Assembly (NCBI GenBank): GCA_046330225.1
Contig: JAXLTD010000010.1
Coordinates: 1 to 64,000 of the forward strand
Direction: 5' to 3'
Origin: CANJIV01 sp046330225
GTDB lineage: Bacteria; Actinomycetota; Thermoleophilia; Solirubrobacterales; Solirubrobacteraceae
Length of the DNA stretch: 64,000 nt
Shown: positions 51,511-61,708 of the stretch, in pieces
Layout of the letters: the number at the start of each line of letters is the position of its first letter
Numbering within the stretch: the stretch's first letter is position 1
Translations under genes and position numbers: made by a program
Notes under the pieces: model-generated
What the model was told of the DNA's origin: nothing
Database searches by the model: none
What the model saw: the letters and a program-made list of their open reading frames with translations, nothing else

Positions 51511-52406
51511 CCGACGGCCCGGATCCCGGCGCCCCGGCGCCCGAGGGCCAGGCGCCGGCCGGGGACGCGCCCGCGCATCCGCACATCGAGCCGCCGCACC
51601 ACGCCGCGCCGGACTCGGATCCGGGCGCGAACCTGCTCGAGGCCGCCAACGTTTCGAAGGTGTTCGGCGGCCTCGTCGCCGTCAGCGACGTGAGCTTCGT
51701 GATCCCGCCGCGCTCGATCGTCTCGATCATCGGGCCCAACGGGGCGGGCAAGACGACGTTCTTCAACATGCTCACGGGCCTCTACGTGCCGACGACGGGC
51801 CGGATCGTGTTCGACGGCAAGGAGGTCACGTTCGCGCGGCCGGACCGCATCACGGCCGCGGGCGTGGCGCGCACCTTCCAGAACATCCGCCTGTTCGCCA
51901 CGATGACGGCGCTGGAGAACGTCATGGTCGGCCAGCACGCGCGCATGAAGGCGGGCCTGCTCGGCTCGATCTTCCGCCCGCCGGGCGTGCGCCGCGAGGA
52001 GAAGCACGTGGCCGCCCACGCCCGCGAGATGCTCGACTACGTCGGCCTGAAGCCCCACTCGGTCGACCAGCTCGCGGTGAACCTCTCCTACGGCGACCAG
52101 CGCCGCGTCGAGATCGCCCGCGCGCTCTCCTCGGACCCCAAGCTGCTGCTCCTCGACGAGCCGACGGCCGGCATGAACCCGCAGGAGTCCGCCCAGCTCA
52201 CCGACTTCATGCGCCAGCTGCGCGACGAGCGCGACCTCACGATCCTCCTCATCGAGCACGACATGAAGGTCATCATGAACGTCTCGGAGCGGGTGACGGT
52301 GCTCGACCACGGCGAGAAGATCGCCGAGGGCTCCCCGGCCGACGTCCGGGCCAACCCGCGCGTGGTCGAGGCCTACCTGGGGACGCAGGCGGAGGTGGGC
52401 GCCTGA
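51507..52406 (+). CDS. livG: Branched-chain amino acid ABC transporter ATPase LivG
   Basis: A 299-residue ABC ATPase with Walker A GPNGAGKTT, Q-loop RTFQNIRLF, signature LSYGDQRRVEIARAL (LSYG instead of LSGG, as usual in LivG), Walker B LLLLDEPTAGMN and H-switch IEHDM. Before the ATPase domain lies an unusual ~45-residue Pro/Ala/His-rich N-terminal extension (HPHIEPPHH and similar) that most LivG proteins lack. Whether it is translated depends on the GTG at 51507, supported by overlap with livM; no obvious internal start precedes NLLEAANVSKVFG. Confidence 0.92.
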   Translation: MTDGPDPGAPAPEGQAPAGDAPAHPHIEPPHHAAPDSDPGANLLEAANVSKVFGGLVAVSDVSFVIPPRSIVSIIGPNGAGKTTFFNMLTGLYVPTTGRIVFDGKEVTFARPDRITAAGVARTFQNIRLFATMTALENVMVGQHARMKAGLLGSIFRPPGVRREEKHVAAHAREMLDYVGLKPHSVDQLAVNLSYGDQRRVEIARALSSDPKLLLLDEPTAGMNPQESAQLTDFMRQLRDERDLTILLIEHDMKVIMNVSERVTVLDHGEKIAEGSPADVRANPRVVEAYLGTQAEVGA

Positions 52407-53113
52407 TGGCCCTGCTCGAAGTCGACGACATTCACACGTACTACGGCAACATCGAGGCGCTCAAGGGCGTGTCGCTGACCGTCGACGAGGGGGAGATCGT
52501 CACGCTGATCGGCTCCAACGGGGCCGGCAAGTCCACGACGCTGCGCTCGATCTCGGGCATCTCCCCGCCGCGCGAGGGCACGATCCGCTTCGACGGCGAG
52601 GAGATCAGCGGGATGGCGCCGCAGGACATCGTGGCGCGCGGGATCTGCCAGTCGCCGGAGGGCCGCCACTGCTTCTCGCGCATGAGCGTGCGCGAGAACC
52701 TCGACATGGGCGCCTACCTGCGCCGCGACGACGGCGTGGCCGACGATCTCGAGCGCGTGTACGACCTGTTCCCGCGCCTCAAGGAGCGGGAGAAGCAGAA
52801 GGCGGGCACGATGTCGGGCGGCGAGCAGCAGATGCTCGCCATGGGGCGGGCCCTCATGGGCCGGCCGCGCCTGCTGCTGCTCGACGAGCCGTCGATGGGC
52901 ATCGCCCCGGTCCTGGTCGACCGCATCTACGAGACGATCCAGGAGATCAACCGCGACGGCATGACCATCCTGCTCGTGGAGCAGAACGCCAACTACGCAC
53001 TCGACGTGTCCTCCCGCGGCTACGTGCTGGCGACCGGCGTCGTCGAGCTCTCGGATGCCTCCGCCTCGCTCCGCGAGGACCCCAAGGTCCAGAAGGCCTA
53101 CCTGGGCACATGA
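52406..53113 (+). CDS. livF: Branched-chain amino acid ABC transporter ATPase LivF
   Basis: A 235-residue ABC ATPase with Walker A GSNGAGKST, Q-loop GICQSPEGRHCF, signature MSGGEQQMLAMGRAL, Walker B LLLLDEPSMGIAP and VEQNANYAL at the H-loop position (Gln in place of His, normal for LivF). It pairs with LivG as a heterodimer. The start overlaps the livG stop in TGATG and its stop overlaps the next small gene in ATGA. Confidence 0.94.
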   Translation: MALLEVDDIHTYYGNIEALKGVSLTVDEGEIVTLIGSNGAGKSTTLRSISGISPPREGTIRFDGEEISGMAPQDIVARGICQSPEGRHCFSRMSVRENLDMGAYLRRDDGVADDLERVYDLFPRLKEREKQKAGTMSGGEQQMLAMGRALMGRPRLLLLDEPSMGIAPVLVDRIYETIQEINRDGMTILLVEQNANYALDVSSRGYVLATGVVELSDASASLREDPKVQKAYLGT

Positions 53114-53358
53114 CCATCGTCTTCGCCCTCATCGGCGCCAAGGCCCTCTACATCCTGCTCGTCTGGCTCGCGTCGGCGATCGGCGCGTCGTGGCTCTCGA
53201 ATCGCAAGGGCTACGGCGAGAAGGCCGGGCTGGCCACCGGCCTGCTGCTGTCGGTGATCGGGCTCGTCATCTGGCTGCTCTGGCCGCCGCGCAAGGAGTC
53301 GGCGTGGAAGACCGAGGGCATCCTGCCCAAGCGGACGAAGAAGGTCGTCCGGTCCTGA
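53110..53358 (+). CDS. Small two-TM membrane protein at the end of the liv operon (82 aa)
   Basis: An 82-residue protein with two hydrophobic helices, FALIGAKALYILLVWLASAIGASWL and GLATGLLLSVIGLVIWLLW, joined by SNRKGYGEKAG, and a strongly basic tail (PKRTKKVVR). It is similar in pattern to small proteins found near transporters in actinobacteria, but I recognise no family. The start overlaps the livF stop (ATGA), so it is translated with the transporter. A role in transporter assembly or regulation is speculation. A hairpin follows directly. Confidence 0.75.
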   Translation: MTIVFALIGAKALYILLVWLASAIGASWLSNRKGYGEKAGLATGLLLSVIGLVIWLLWPPRKESAWKTEGILPKRTKKVVRS

Positions 53359-53377
53359 CGGCGGCACCGCGCCGCCG
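53359..53377 (+). terminator. Hairpin at the end of the liv operon
   Basis: CGGCGGC (53359-53365) pairs with GCCGCCG (53371-53377) around ACCGC, directly after the stop of the small membrane protein. Confidence 0.5.
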
Positions 53378-53407
53378 CGAGCGCGGCGATCGTGATGTGA
53401 TGGCGCG

Positions 53408-55039
53408 ATGACGGCGGCGACGGCGGCGGGAGCGGACGGAGGCACTGGCGAGGACGCGCGCGCGCCGGCCCGGGCTGGAGCCGTCCTGGCCGCCCTGATC
53501 CTCGTCGCGGCGGTCGCCAACCTCAACCTCGCGGTGGCGAACGTCGCGCTGCCGGACATCGGCAAGGCGTTCAACGCCTCCCAGACCACGCTGGACCTCG
53601 TCGCCGTCGGCTACTCGCTCGGCCTCGCGGCGTCGGTGCTCTACCTCGGAGCGCTCGGCGACCGCTACGGGCGCAAGCTCATGCTGATCGCCGGGGTCTC
53701 GCTGTCGATCCCGGCCTGCCTGCTCGCCGCGTTCGCGCCGTCGATCGGCGTCCTCATCGCGGCTCGCATCCTCGGCGGGCTGTCCGCGGGCATGGCGTAT
53801 CCGACGACGCTGGCCCTGATCACGGCCCTGTGGTCCGGGCCCGGGCGGACCCGGTCGATCGCGCTCTGGTCGGCCCTGGGCGGGGCGATCTCGGCGCTCG
53901 GCCCGCTCATCTCGGGCGCGCTGCTCGAGAAGTTCGACTGGGGCTCGGTGTTCCTCGTCACGCTCCCGCTCGCCGCGGTGGCCCTCACGCTGGCGATCGT
54001 CTTCGTGCCCAGCCACGTCAACGAATCCACCGACCCGGTGGACAACCTCGGCGGCCTGCTGTCGATCCTGATGGTCGCGGCGCTCGTGCTGGCGATCAAC
54101 CTCGCCCCGGTCCCCGGCAAGCTCGGGGTCGCCGGCGGGCTGGCCCTGGTCGCCCTCGCCGCCGTGGCCGGGTTCGTGATCCGGCAGAAGCGGGCGCGCA
54201 ACCCCCTGTATGACCTGCACGTGGCCGGGCGCCGGATCTTCTGGGTGGCGGCCTGCGCCGGGATCATCGTGTTCGGCTCGCTGATGGCGGCGATGTTCGT
54301 CGGGCAGCAGTTCCTCCAGAACGTGCTCGGCTACTCGACGCTCGACGCCGGGCTCGCGATCCTGCCCGGGGCGATTGGGATGGTGGTGATCGCCCCGCGC
54401 TCGGCCAAGCTCGTCGAGTCCCGCGGCGCCCGCTTCACCCTGCTGCTCGGCTACGCCTTCTGCTTCCTGGGCTTCCTCGTCATGCTGCTGCTGTGGAGGG
54501 ACGGGATCCCGTATTGGCAGGTGGGCCTCGCCTACCTGCTCGTGGGCATGGGCGTCGGCTTCGCCGGCACGCCGGCCTCGCATTCGCTGACCGGCTCGGT
54601 GCCGGTCCGGCGGGCCGGAATGGCGTCCGGGACGGCGGACCTCCAGCGCGACCTCGGCGGGGCGATCATGCAGTCGATCCTCGGCGCCCTGCTCACCGCC
54701 GGCTATGCGGCGGCGTTCGCCACCCAGATCGCGAACTCTCCGCAGGGCAGCCAGGTCTCCTCGGACGTGGAGGCCCAGCTTCAGAAGTCGTTCTCGAGCG
54801 CCGAGCAGACCGCCCACCAGTATCCGCAGTACGCCGAGCAGATCACGGCGGCGGCCAAGCAGTCGTTCGTGGACGGGCAGGACTGGGCCTACGCGGCGGG
54901 CCTGATCGCGATCGCCCTCGGGGCGGTCCTGGTGTTCTTCCTGTTCCCGCGCCGGGACCGCGAGCGGGCGCTGCTGTCCGAGTACGGGCGCGAGGATGCT
55001 GCGTCGCCGGGGGCTCCGGCTGCCGGGGGGACGGGGTGA
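53408..55039 (+). CDS. MFS transporter, DHA2-like (14-TM drug exporter family)
   Basis: A 543-residue membrane protein with about 14 hydrophobic segments. The MFS motif A appears as GALGDRYGRKLMLIAG near residues 80-95, motif C-like as SALGPLISGALLEKFDWGSVFLV, and ANLNLAVANVALPDIGKAF starts TM1 as in the EmrB/QacA group. Such proteins export drugs or metabolites using proton motive force; substrate unknown. The long loop near residues 440-480 (NSPQGSQVSSDVEAQLQKSF) is typical between TM13 and TM14. No regulator gene is next to it. A potassium channel gene follows after 4 nt. Confidence 0.87.
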   Translation: MTAATAAGADGGTGEDARAPARAGAVLAALILVAAVANLNLAVANVALPDIGKAFNASQTTLDLVAVGYSLGLAASVLYLGALGDRYGRKLMLIAGVSLSIPACLLAAFAPSIGVLIAARILGGLSAGMAYPTTLALITALWSGPGRTRSIALWSALGGAISALGPLISGALLEKFDWGSVFLVTLPLAAVALTLAIVFVPSHVNESTDPVDNLGGLLSILMVAALVLAINLAPVPGKLGVAGGLALVALAAVAGFVIRQKRARNPLYDLHVAGRRIFWVAACAGIIVFGSLMAAMFVGQQFLQNVLGYSTLDAGLAILPGAIGMVVIAPRSAKLVESRGARFTLLLGYAFCFLGFLVMLLLWRDGIPYWQVGLAYLLVGMGVGFAGTPASHSLTGSVPVRRAGMASGTADLQRDLGGAIMQSILGALLTAGYAAAFATQIANSPQGSQVSSDVEAQLQKSFSSAEQTAHQYPQYAEQITAAAKQSFVDGQDWAYAAGLIAIALGAVLVFFLFPRRDRERALLSEYGREDAASPGAPAAGGTG

Positions 55040-55043
55040 CGCG

Positions 55044-55523
55044 ATGACCGAGGCCCCGCCTCCGCAGCGGCCGGACCCCAGCCCGGCCGAGCGGATCGCC
55101 GATCGCTGGGTTCGCCGCGGCGGGCACCAGACGCTGCGTCCGCGCAACGCCGCCTACCTGATCGTCATCTGCTGGCTGTTTGCCGTCGTGGTGTTCGGCG
55201 TCGTCGAGCACCTCGTCGACCCGGCCACGTTCCCCACGGTCTGGCTGGGCATGTGGTGGGCGCTGGAGACGGTCACGACCGTCGGGTACGGCGACGTCGT
55301 TCCGCAGCAGACCGTCGGGAAGGTCATCGCGTCGTTCCTGCTGCTCGGCGGGCTGGCGCTCCTCTCGGTCGTGACCGCGACGATCACGAGCGCCTTCGTC
55401 GAGAGCCGCCAGCGCGAGCGCCGCGCCGCGGGCGACGACCCGGTGATCGCGCGGCTGGACGAGATCAGCCGCCGCCTCGACGCGCTCGAGGAGCGCATCG
55501 AGGCGGGCGGCCGAACGGACTAG
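55044..55523 (+). CDS. Two-TM potassium channel family protein
   Basis: A 159-residue ion-channel protein with TM1 (AAYLIVICWLFAVVVFGVVEHL), a pore loop with selectivity filter TVGYGD at residues 79-84, and TM2 (VIASFLLLGGLALLSVVTATITSAF). The cytosolic C-terminus is an amphipathic, probably coiled-coil helix (IARLDEISRRLDALEERIEA) that may hold the tetramer together. No RCK/KTN regulatory domain is present. Start ATG 55044 is 4 nt after the exporter stop. It probably passes potassium; physiological role unknown. Confidence 0.9.
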   Translation: MTEAPPPQRPDPSPAERIADRWVRRGGHQTLRPRNAAYLIVICWLFAVVVFGVVEHLVDPATFPTVWLGMWWALETVTTVGYGDVVPQQTVGKVIASFLLLGGLALLSVVTATITSAFVESRQRERRAAGDDPVIARLDEISRRLDALEERIEAGGRTD

Positions 55524-55597
55524 CGGCTACCGGAGCATCAGGCAACGTTCACCGGGTTGGACGGACGCTCGACGCGCCTGGCGGCGGCCATGATCTT

Positions 55598-55618
55598 GGC
55601 TGTGCCACCAGCACAGCC
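55598..55618. terminator. Hairpin between convergent channel gene and DUF6325-like gene
   Basis: GGCTGTGC (55598-55605) pairs perfectly with GCACAGCC (55611-55618) around CACCA. It lies in the 164-nt gap between converging genes and probably ends transcription from both sides. Nothing else is recognised in the gap. Confidence 0.6.
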
Positions 55619-55687
55619 TGCGATCACGGCCTGGCCAGCCACGCCGATCGCCTCGTCCCGACCCGGCGAGCCGTGCCTGACACTCCA

Positions 55688-56188
55688 CTACTCGTCGCCG
55701 GCCAGGCTGGCGCCGAGGCCGACCAGGTCTTCCGGGTGCAGCCACTCGCTGGCGAGCGGAACGCCGCCGGCGCGCTGGATCGCGTCGCGCAGCGGGATGG
55801 CCCAGCGGTGCTCGAGAATCGCCACCGCGGCGCTCGTGCCCGGCGGGATCGTGTCGGCGATGAACCAGATCTCGCCTTCGAGCGGGTGCACGCCGTCGGC
55901 AGCGGCCTCTGCGCCGAGGACCGCGCCCGCCTCCGCGCCCTCCTCGCCGTCGGCCCCGAGGCCGATCAGCGCGCCAGCGAGGGCTCCGAGCTCCGTGGCC
56001 TCATCGGTCGCCAGGTCGCTCGTCTCGAGTGCGGCGACCTCGCCGTCCTCGTCCTTGGCGACGAAGATGAGATCGACGAGCCGGGCGACGTCGGCGTCGC
56101 GCAGGCGGCGCAGCTCGTCGAGCGCCTCGCCCCGGAACTGTCCTTCCTCGAAGCCGATGACCAGCACCTGCATGGGTCCGAAGCTCAT
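55688..56188 (-). CDS. DUF6325/DUF1269-like protein
   Basis: A 166-residue protein starting MSFGPMQVLVIGFEEGQFRGEALDELRRLRDADVARLVDLIFVAKDEDGEV, then acidic stretches and a glycine-rich hydrophobic centre (ELGALAGALIGLG...EAGAVLGAEA). It ends with GEIWFIADTIPPGTSAAVAILEHRWAIPLRDAIQRAGG. This matches a family of actinobacterial and proteobacterial proteins of unknown function, often annotated DUF6325 or DUF1269. It is coupled (ATGA) to the SHOCT-domain gene before it. The pair recurs in other genomes as far as I recall, which I cannot verify here. Confidence 0.75.
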   Translation of the reverse strand: MSFGPMQVLVIGFEEGQFRGEALDELRRLRDADVARLVDLIFVAKDEDGEVAALETSDLATDEATELGALAGALIGLGADGEEGAEAGAVLGAEAAADGVHPLEGEIWFIADTIPPGTSAAVAILEHRWAIPLRDAIQRAGGVPLASEWLHPEDLVGLGASLAGDE

Positions 56189-56493
56189 GACATCTCCCCG
56201 AGGATCTTCGTCTTCTGGGCGTCGAACTCGGCCTGCGTGAGCACGCCGGAGTCCAGGAGCCCCTTGAGGTCCTTCAGCTGTGCGATCGCGTCCTCGCGCG
56301 ATTCGGCCGGGGCGGCCGGGGCGGCGGCGGGAGCCGCCGGCGGTGCGTACTGCTGCTGCTGCTGCAGATCGGCGATCTGCTCGTTCTGCTCGGCCTCGGC
56401 CTCCTGCTTGTGCGCCACGTGCTTGCCGGCCATGTAGGCACCGCCGCCGACCATCGCGGCCCGCATCAGGGGGCGCCGTCGGAACAAGGGCAT
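56185..56493 (-). CDS. SHOCT-domain protein
   Basis: A 102-residue protein with a basic N-terminus and a short hydrophobic stretch (MRAAMVGGGAYMAG), a charged and Gln-rich linker (QQQQQ), a Pro/Ala repeat, and a C-terminal SHOCT domain. That domain is AIAQLKDLKGLLDSGVLTQAEFDAQKTKILGEM. SHOCT domains are short helical modules found at the ends of membrane-linked proteins and may mediate oligomerisation. A good AGAGAGGAGAA Shine-Dalgarno sequence precedes the ATG, so this two-gene operon uses a leadered mRNA. Confidence 0.85.
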   Translation of the reverse strand: MPLFRRRPLMRAAMVGGGAYMAGKHVAHKQEAEAEQNEQIADLQQQQQYAPPAAPAAAPAAPAESREDAIAQLKDLKGLLDSGVLTQAEFDAQKTKILGEMS

Positions 56494-56561
56494 AGGGTTC
56501 TCCTCTCTCTCGTGGGCTGGACAGTGCGCCCGAACTTACACCGCCGACGAGTCCGGCGGCG

Positions 56562-57467
56562 TCAACTGTGGAGCGCGGCGGCGAGGGCCTCGCCGAGGTC
56601 GGGATGCGCGTGGCGGTACCCGAGCTCGGCGGCCCGTGCCGGCACGGCCCGCTGGCCGGTGGTGATGATCTCCGACATCTCGCCGTACAGCAGCTTGAGC
56701 GCGAAGGCGGGCACCGGGGCGACCGCGGGGCGGTGCAGCGCGTGGCCGAGGGCCTTGCTGAAGACGGCGTTCGTCACGGGCTCGGGCGCGGTGGCGTTCA
56801 CCGGTCCGGACCACTCGGCGCCGTCCGCGGCCGCGATGAACATTCCGGCGACGTCGTCGACGTGCACCCAGGGCATGTAGTGGCGCCCGCCGGCGATCGG
56901 GCCGCCGGCCCCGAGCTTGAAGGGCGGGAGCATCTTCTCGAGCGCGCCGCCGTCGGGCGCGAGCACGATGCCGGTCCGGATCAGGACGACCCGCAGGCCG
57001 AGCGCAGCGGCGGCGAGCGCCTCGGCCTCCCAGGCCTGGCAGGTTGCGCCGAGGAAGTCCGCGGAGGGAGGCGCCGACTCGTCCACCCGCTCGTCGCCGT
57101 GAGGCCCGTAGTAGCCGACCGCGGAGGCCGACACGAGCGCGGCGGGGCGCGGGGCGGCCGCCTCGATTCCGGCCACGAGGTTGCGCGTGCCCGTGACGCG
57201 GCTGTCGCGAATGGCCTGCTTGGCGGCGGCGGTCCAGCGCTGGGCCACGTTCTCGCCCGCCAGGTGGATCACGGCGTCGCGTCCGGCCAGGGCCGCGGCG
57301 GGCGCCGGGCCGGCCAGCGGATCCCAGGCGGCAGCCTCGACGCCGAGGGCGGCGGCGGCCCGTTCGGGGGAGCGCGAGAGCACGGTGACCTCGTCGCCGC
57401 GCGCCTGCAGGGCGGCGACGATCCGGGTGCCGATGAGGCCGGTGGCGCCGGTGACGGTGACCTTCAT
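56562..57467 (-). CDS. TIGR01777 family epimerase-like protein
   Basis: A 301-residue extended SDR-type protein. The NADP-binding motif is VTGATGLIGTRIVAAL at residues 4-19, the central block VIHLAGENVAQRWTAAAKQAIRDSRVTGTRNLV is characteristic of TIGR01777, and the C-terminal DUF1731 region (PVPAFALKLLYGEMSEIITTGQRAVPARAAELGY) completes it. Escherichia coli YfcH is a member; the function of the family is not established, though it has been linked to division or chloroplast division in plants. A GGAGG Shine-Dalgarno-like stretch lies about 11 nt upstream. Confidence 0.93.
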   Translation of the reverse strand: MKVTVTGATGLIGTRIVAALQARGDEVTVLSRSPERAAAALGVEAAAWDPLAGPAPAAALAGRDAVIHLAGENVAQRWTAAAKQAIRDSRVTGTRNLVAGIEAAAPRPAALVSASAVGYYGPHGDERVDESAPPSADFLGATCQAWEAEALAAAALGLRVVLIRTGIVLAPDGGALEKMLPPFKLGAGGPIAGGRHYMPWVHVDDVAGMFIAAADGAEWSGPVNATAPEPVTNAVFSKALGHALHRPAVAPVPAFALKLLYGEMSEIITTGQRAVPARAAELGYRHAHPDLGEALAAALHS

Positions 57468-57569
57468 GAGGGGGGAGTCCTCCGATGGGGGCGGGGGCGC
57501 GGCTGCGCCCGCGGGAATGACGGTGTCGTCCCGTCTACGGGCCTCGCGGCGCGAAAGCGCACCCGTGCG

Positions 57570-59057
<1,488 letters not shown>

Positions 59058-59067
59058 AGGCCGCGCG

Positions 59068-59073
59068 ATTCTA
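59068..59073 (-). promoter_or_regulatory. -10 box (TAGAAT on minus strand) of the malic enzyme gene
   Basis: TAGAAT is followed by 10 nt and TTG at 59057. It lies in the 59-bp gap that also holds the polA promoter. Confidence 0.45.
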
Positions 59074-59103
59074 TGCGTCCGGCGGGCCCGGGGCGCGGGC
59101 GCA

Positions 59104-59109
59104 TAGCAT
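59104..59109 (+). promoter_or_regulatory. -10 box (TAGCAT), leaderless polA promoter
   Basis: TAGCAT is followed by 7 nt and the polA GTG at 59117. Confidence 0.55.
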
Positions 59110-59116
59110 CCGGGGC

Positions 59117-61708
59117 GTGACCGCCGAGCCCGACGAGCTCTTCCTGATCGACGGCAACAGCCTGGCCTACCGCGCGTTCTTCGCCCTGCCCGAGTCGATC
59201 GCGACCTCGACCGGCCAGCCGACGAACGCGATCTTCGGCTTCGCCTCGATGCTCGTGAAGATCCTCACCGACTACGGGCCGAAGGCGACCGTGGTGGTGT
59301 GGGACGCCGGCAGCTCCGGCCGCAAGGAGGTCTACCCCGAGTACAAGGCGCAGCGCACGTCGCGCCCCGACCTCCTGAAGGAGCAGTGGCCCCACCTCGA
59401 GCCGCTGGTGGACGCCTTCGGGTACCGCAACGTCTCGGTGGAGGGGTACGAGGCCGACGACGTCATCGCCTCGCTGGCCGAGCGGGCCAAGGCGCAGGGC
59501 GTCCCGGTGATGATCGTGACCGGCGACCGCGACGCCTACCAGCTGGTCGACGGGGGCGTGCGGATCATGACCACGTCGCGCGGCATCACCGACACGCGGG
59601 TGTACGACCGCGCCGGCGTCATCGACCGCTATGGCATCCCGCCCGAGCTCGTGCCCGACTTCATCGGACTCAAGGGCGACACCTCCGACAACATCCCGGG
59701 CGTCCCGGGCATCGGCGACAAGACCGCCGCGCAGCTCCTGCAGGAGTTCGGGTCGCTGGAGGACGTCCTGGCGCGGGTCGACGAGGTGAGCGGCGCCAAG
59801 CGCAAGCAGAACCTCGTCGAGCACGCCGACGACGCGCGCGTCTCGAAGGCCCTGGCCACGATGAAGCGCGACATCCCGATCGACCTCGACCCGGCCGAGG
59901 AGGTCAGCCGCGACCCGGACCGCAGCCGGCTCCGGGAGGTCTTCCGCGAGTTCGAGCTGCGCGACCCGCTGCGGCGCCTCGAGGAGGCGCTCGGCTCCGC
60001 CGAGGCGGCGGCGCCCGCGCCCTCCGCGGCGGACGGGCTGACGGCGGAGGTGCGCCCGGGGCAGCTCGCCGACATCGCCGGGCTGCCCGCCGGCGAGCTC
60101 ACCGTCGCCACCGCCGAGGCCGAGGTGCCCGAGGGGGCGCTCTTCGGGGACGGGGGCGGCGAGGAGGGCCTGCGCTTCGCCGCCGTCGCCGGCAACGCGG
60201 ACGAGGTCCTCGCCGGGCCGTGCCCCGACCGGGCCGCGCTCGCCGCGGCCGCTGGGAGCCGCCCGGTGTGCGTGCACGACGCCAAGGCGCTCGGGGCGGT
60301 GCCCGCCGCCCTGGCCCACGACACGATGGTCGCCGCCTACCTCCTCGATCCCGCGGCGCGGGCCTATCCGCTGGAGGAGCTCGCCGCCGACCGCGGGCTC
60401 GCCTGCGGCCTCGAGGACCGGGCCGCGCGTGCCGTCGTGCTCACGCGGGCGGTGGCGGGCTGGCAGCGCGAGCAGATCGCGCAGCGCGGCCTCGAGGGCC
60501 TGCTCGAGGGCGTCGAGCTCCCGCTCGTGCGGGTGCTGCGCCAGATGGAGCTGGCCGGGCTGCGGCTGGACACCGCCCGGCTGGCGGCGATCGCCGAGCG
60601 CGTCCGCGCCGACGCCGAGCGCCTGGAGCAGGAGATCTGGGAGCTGGCGGGAGAGGAGTTCACGATCGGCTCGCCCCAGCAGCTCTCGGAGATCCTCTTC
60701 ACCAAGCTCGGCCTGTCGCGCAAGCGGCGCGGCAAGACCGGCTTCTCGACCGACGCCCGCGTGCTGCAGTCGATCCGGTCAGAGCACCCGATCGTTGCGC
60801 TCATCGAGCGCTGGCGCGAGCTGACGAAGCTCACCTCCACCTACCTGGACGCGCTGCCGGCGATGCTCGGCCCCGACGGACGCCTGCACACGACGTTCAA
60901 CCAGGCGGCGACCGCCACGGGCCGGCTCTCGTCGACCGACCCCAACCTGCAGAACATCCCGGTGCGGACCGAGCTCGGGCGCGAGATCCGCGCCTGCTTC
61001 GTCGCCGAGCCGGGCGACGTCCTGACGGCCGCGGACTACTCGCAGGTCGAGCTGCGGGTCCTGGCCCACGTCGCCGGCGAGCCCGTGCTGGAGCGGATCT
61101 TCCGCGAGGGCGGCGACGTGCACTCCGCCACGGCGATGCAGGTCTTCGAGGTGGCCGAGGGCGACATCGACCCGGGGATGCGCTCCAAGGCCAAGATGAT
61201 CAACTACGGCATCGTCTACGGGCTGTCGGCCTGGGGGATGGCCGACCGGCTGGACATCCCGCAGGAGGAGGCGCAGGAGTTCATCGACCGCTACCTCGAG
61301 CGCTTCCCGGCGGTGAAGGCGTTCATGGACGAGACGATCGAGCGTGCCGAGCAGGACGGGTACGTCACCACCCTGTTCGGGCGACGGCGGATGATCCCGG
61401 AGCTGCGTGCGCGCCGGTGGGAGACCCGGCGCCTGGGCGAGCGCCTCGCGGTCAATACGGTCATCCAGGGCACGGCCGCCGACATCATCAAGGTCGCGAT
61501 GGTGCGCTGCGACGAGGCGCTCACGGACGCCGGGCTGCGGACGCGCCTCATCTTGCAGATCCACGACGAGCTGCTCTTCGAGGGGCCGCCGGACGAGGCG
61601 GGCCCCGTCGCCGAGATCGTGCGGCGCGAGATGTCGGGGGCCTTCGCGCTCGACCCGCCGCTGGCCGTCGACCTGGGCTCGGGCCCGAACTGGCTGGAGG
61701 CGAAGTGA
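59117..61708 (+). CDS. polA: DNA polymerase I
   Basis: An 863-residue Pol I. The 5'-3' exonuclease domain is at the N-terminus (LFLIDGNSLAYRAFFAL, VYPEYKAQR, EGYEADDVIA, VTGDRDAYQL, GLKGDTSDNIPGVPGIGDKTAA). The middle domain (about 300-445) lacks the DxE and other acidic metal ligands of a 3'-5' exonuclease, so proofreading is absent, as in Taq-type and other actinobacterial enzymes. The polymerase domain has motif A DYSQVELRVLAH, motif B RSKAKMINYGIVYG and motif C QIHDEL. It fills gaps and removes RNA primers. GTG is set by the -10 box 7 nt upstream. Stop overlaps the next start (TGATG). Confidence 0.97.
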   Translation: MTAEPDELFLIDGNSLAYRAFFALPESIATSTGQPTNAIFGFASMLVKILTDYGPKATVVVWDAGSSGRKEVYPEYKAQRTSRPDLLKEQWPHLEPLVDAFGYRNVSVEGYEADDVIASLAERAKAQGVPVMIVTGDRDAYQLVDGGVRIMTTSRGITDTRVYDRAGVIDRYGIPPELVPDFIGLKGDTSDNIPGVPGIGDKTAAQLLQEFGSLEDVLARVDEVSGAKRKQNLVEHADDARVSKALATMKRDIPIDLDPAEEVSRDPDRSRLREVFREFELRDPLRRLEEALGSAEAAAPAPSAADGLTAEVRPGQLADIAGLPAGELTVATAEAEVPEGALFGDGGGEEGLRFAAVAGNADEVLAGPCPDRAALAAAAGSRPVCVHDAKALGAVPAALAHDTMVAAYLLDPAARAYPLEELAADRGLACGLEDRAARAVVLTRAVAGWQREQIAQRGLEGLLEGVELPLVRVLRQMELAGLRLDTARLAAIAERVRADAERLEQEIWELAGEEFTIGSPQQLSEILFTKLGLSRKRRGKTGFSTDARVLQSIRSEHPIVALIERWRELTKLTSTYLDALPAMLGPDGRLHTTFNQAATATGRLSSTDPNLQNIPVRTELGREIRACFVAEPGDVLTAADYSQVELRVLAHVAGEPVLERIFREGGDVHSATAMQVFEVAEGDIDPGMRSKAKMINYGIVYGLSAWGMADRLDIPQEEAQEFIDRYLERFPAVKAFMDETIERAEQDGYVTTLFGRRRMIPELRARRWETRRLGERLAVNTVIQGTAADIIKVAMVRCDEALTDAGLRTRLILQIHDELLFEGPPDEAGPVAEIVRREMSGAFALDPPLAVDLGSGPNWLEAK

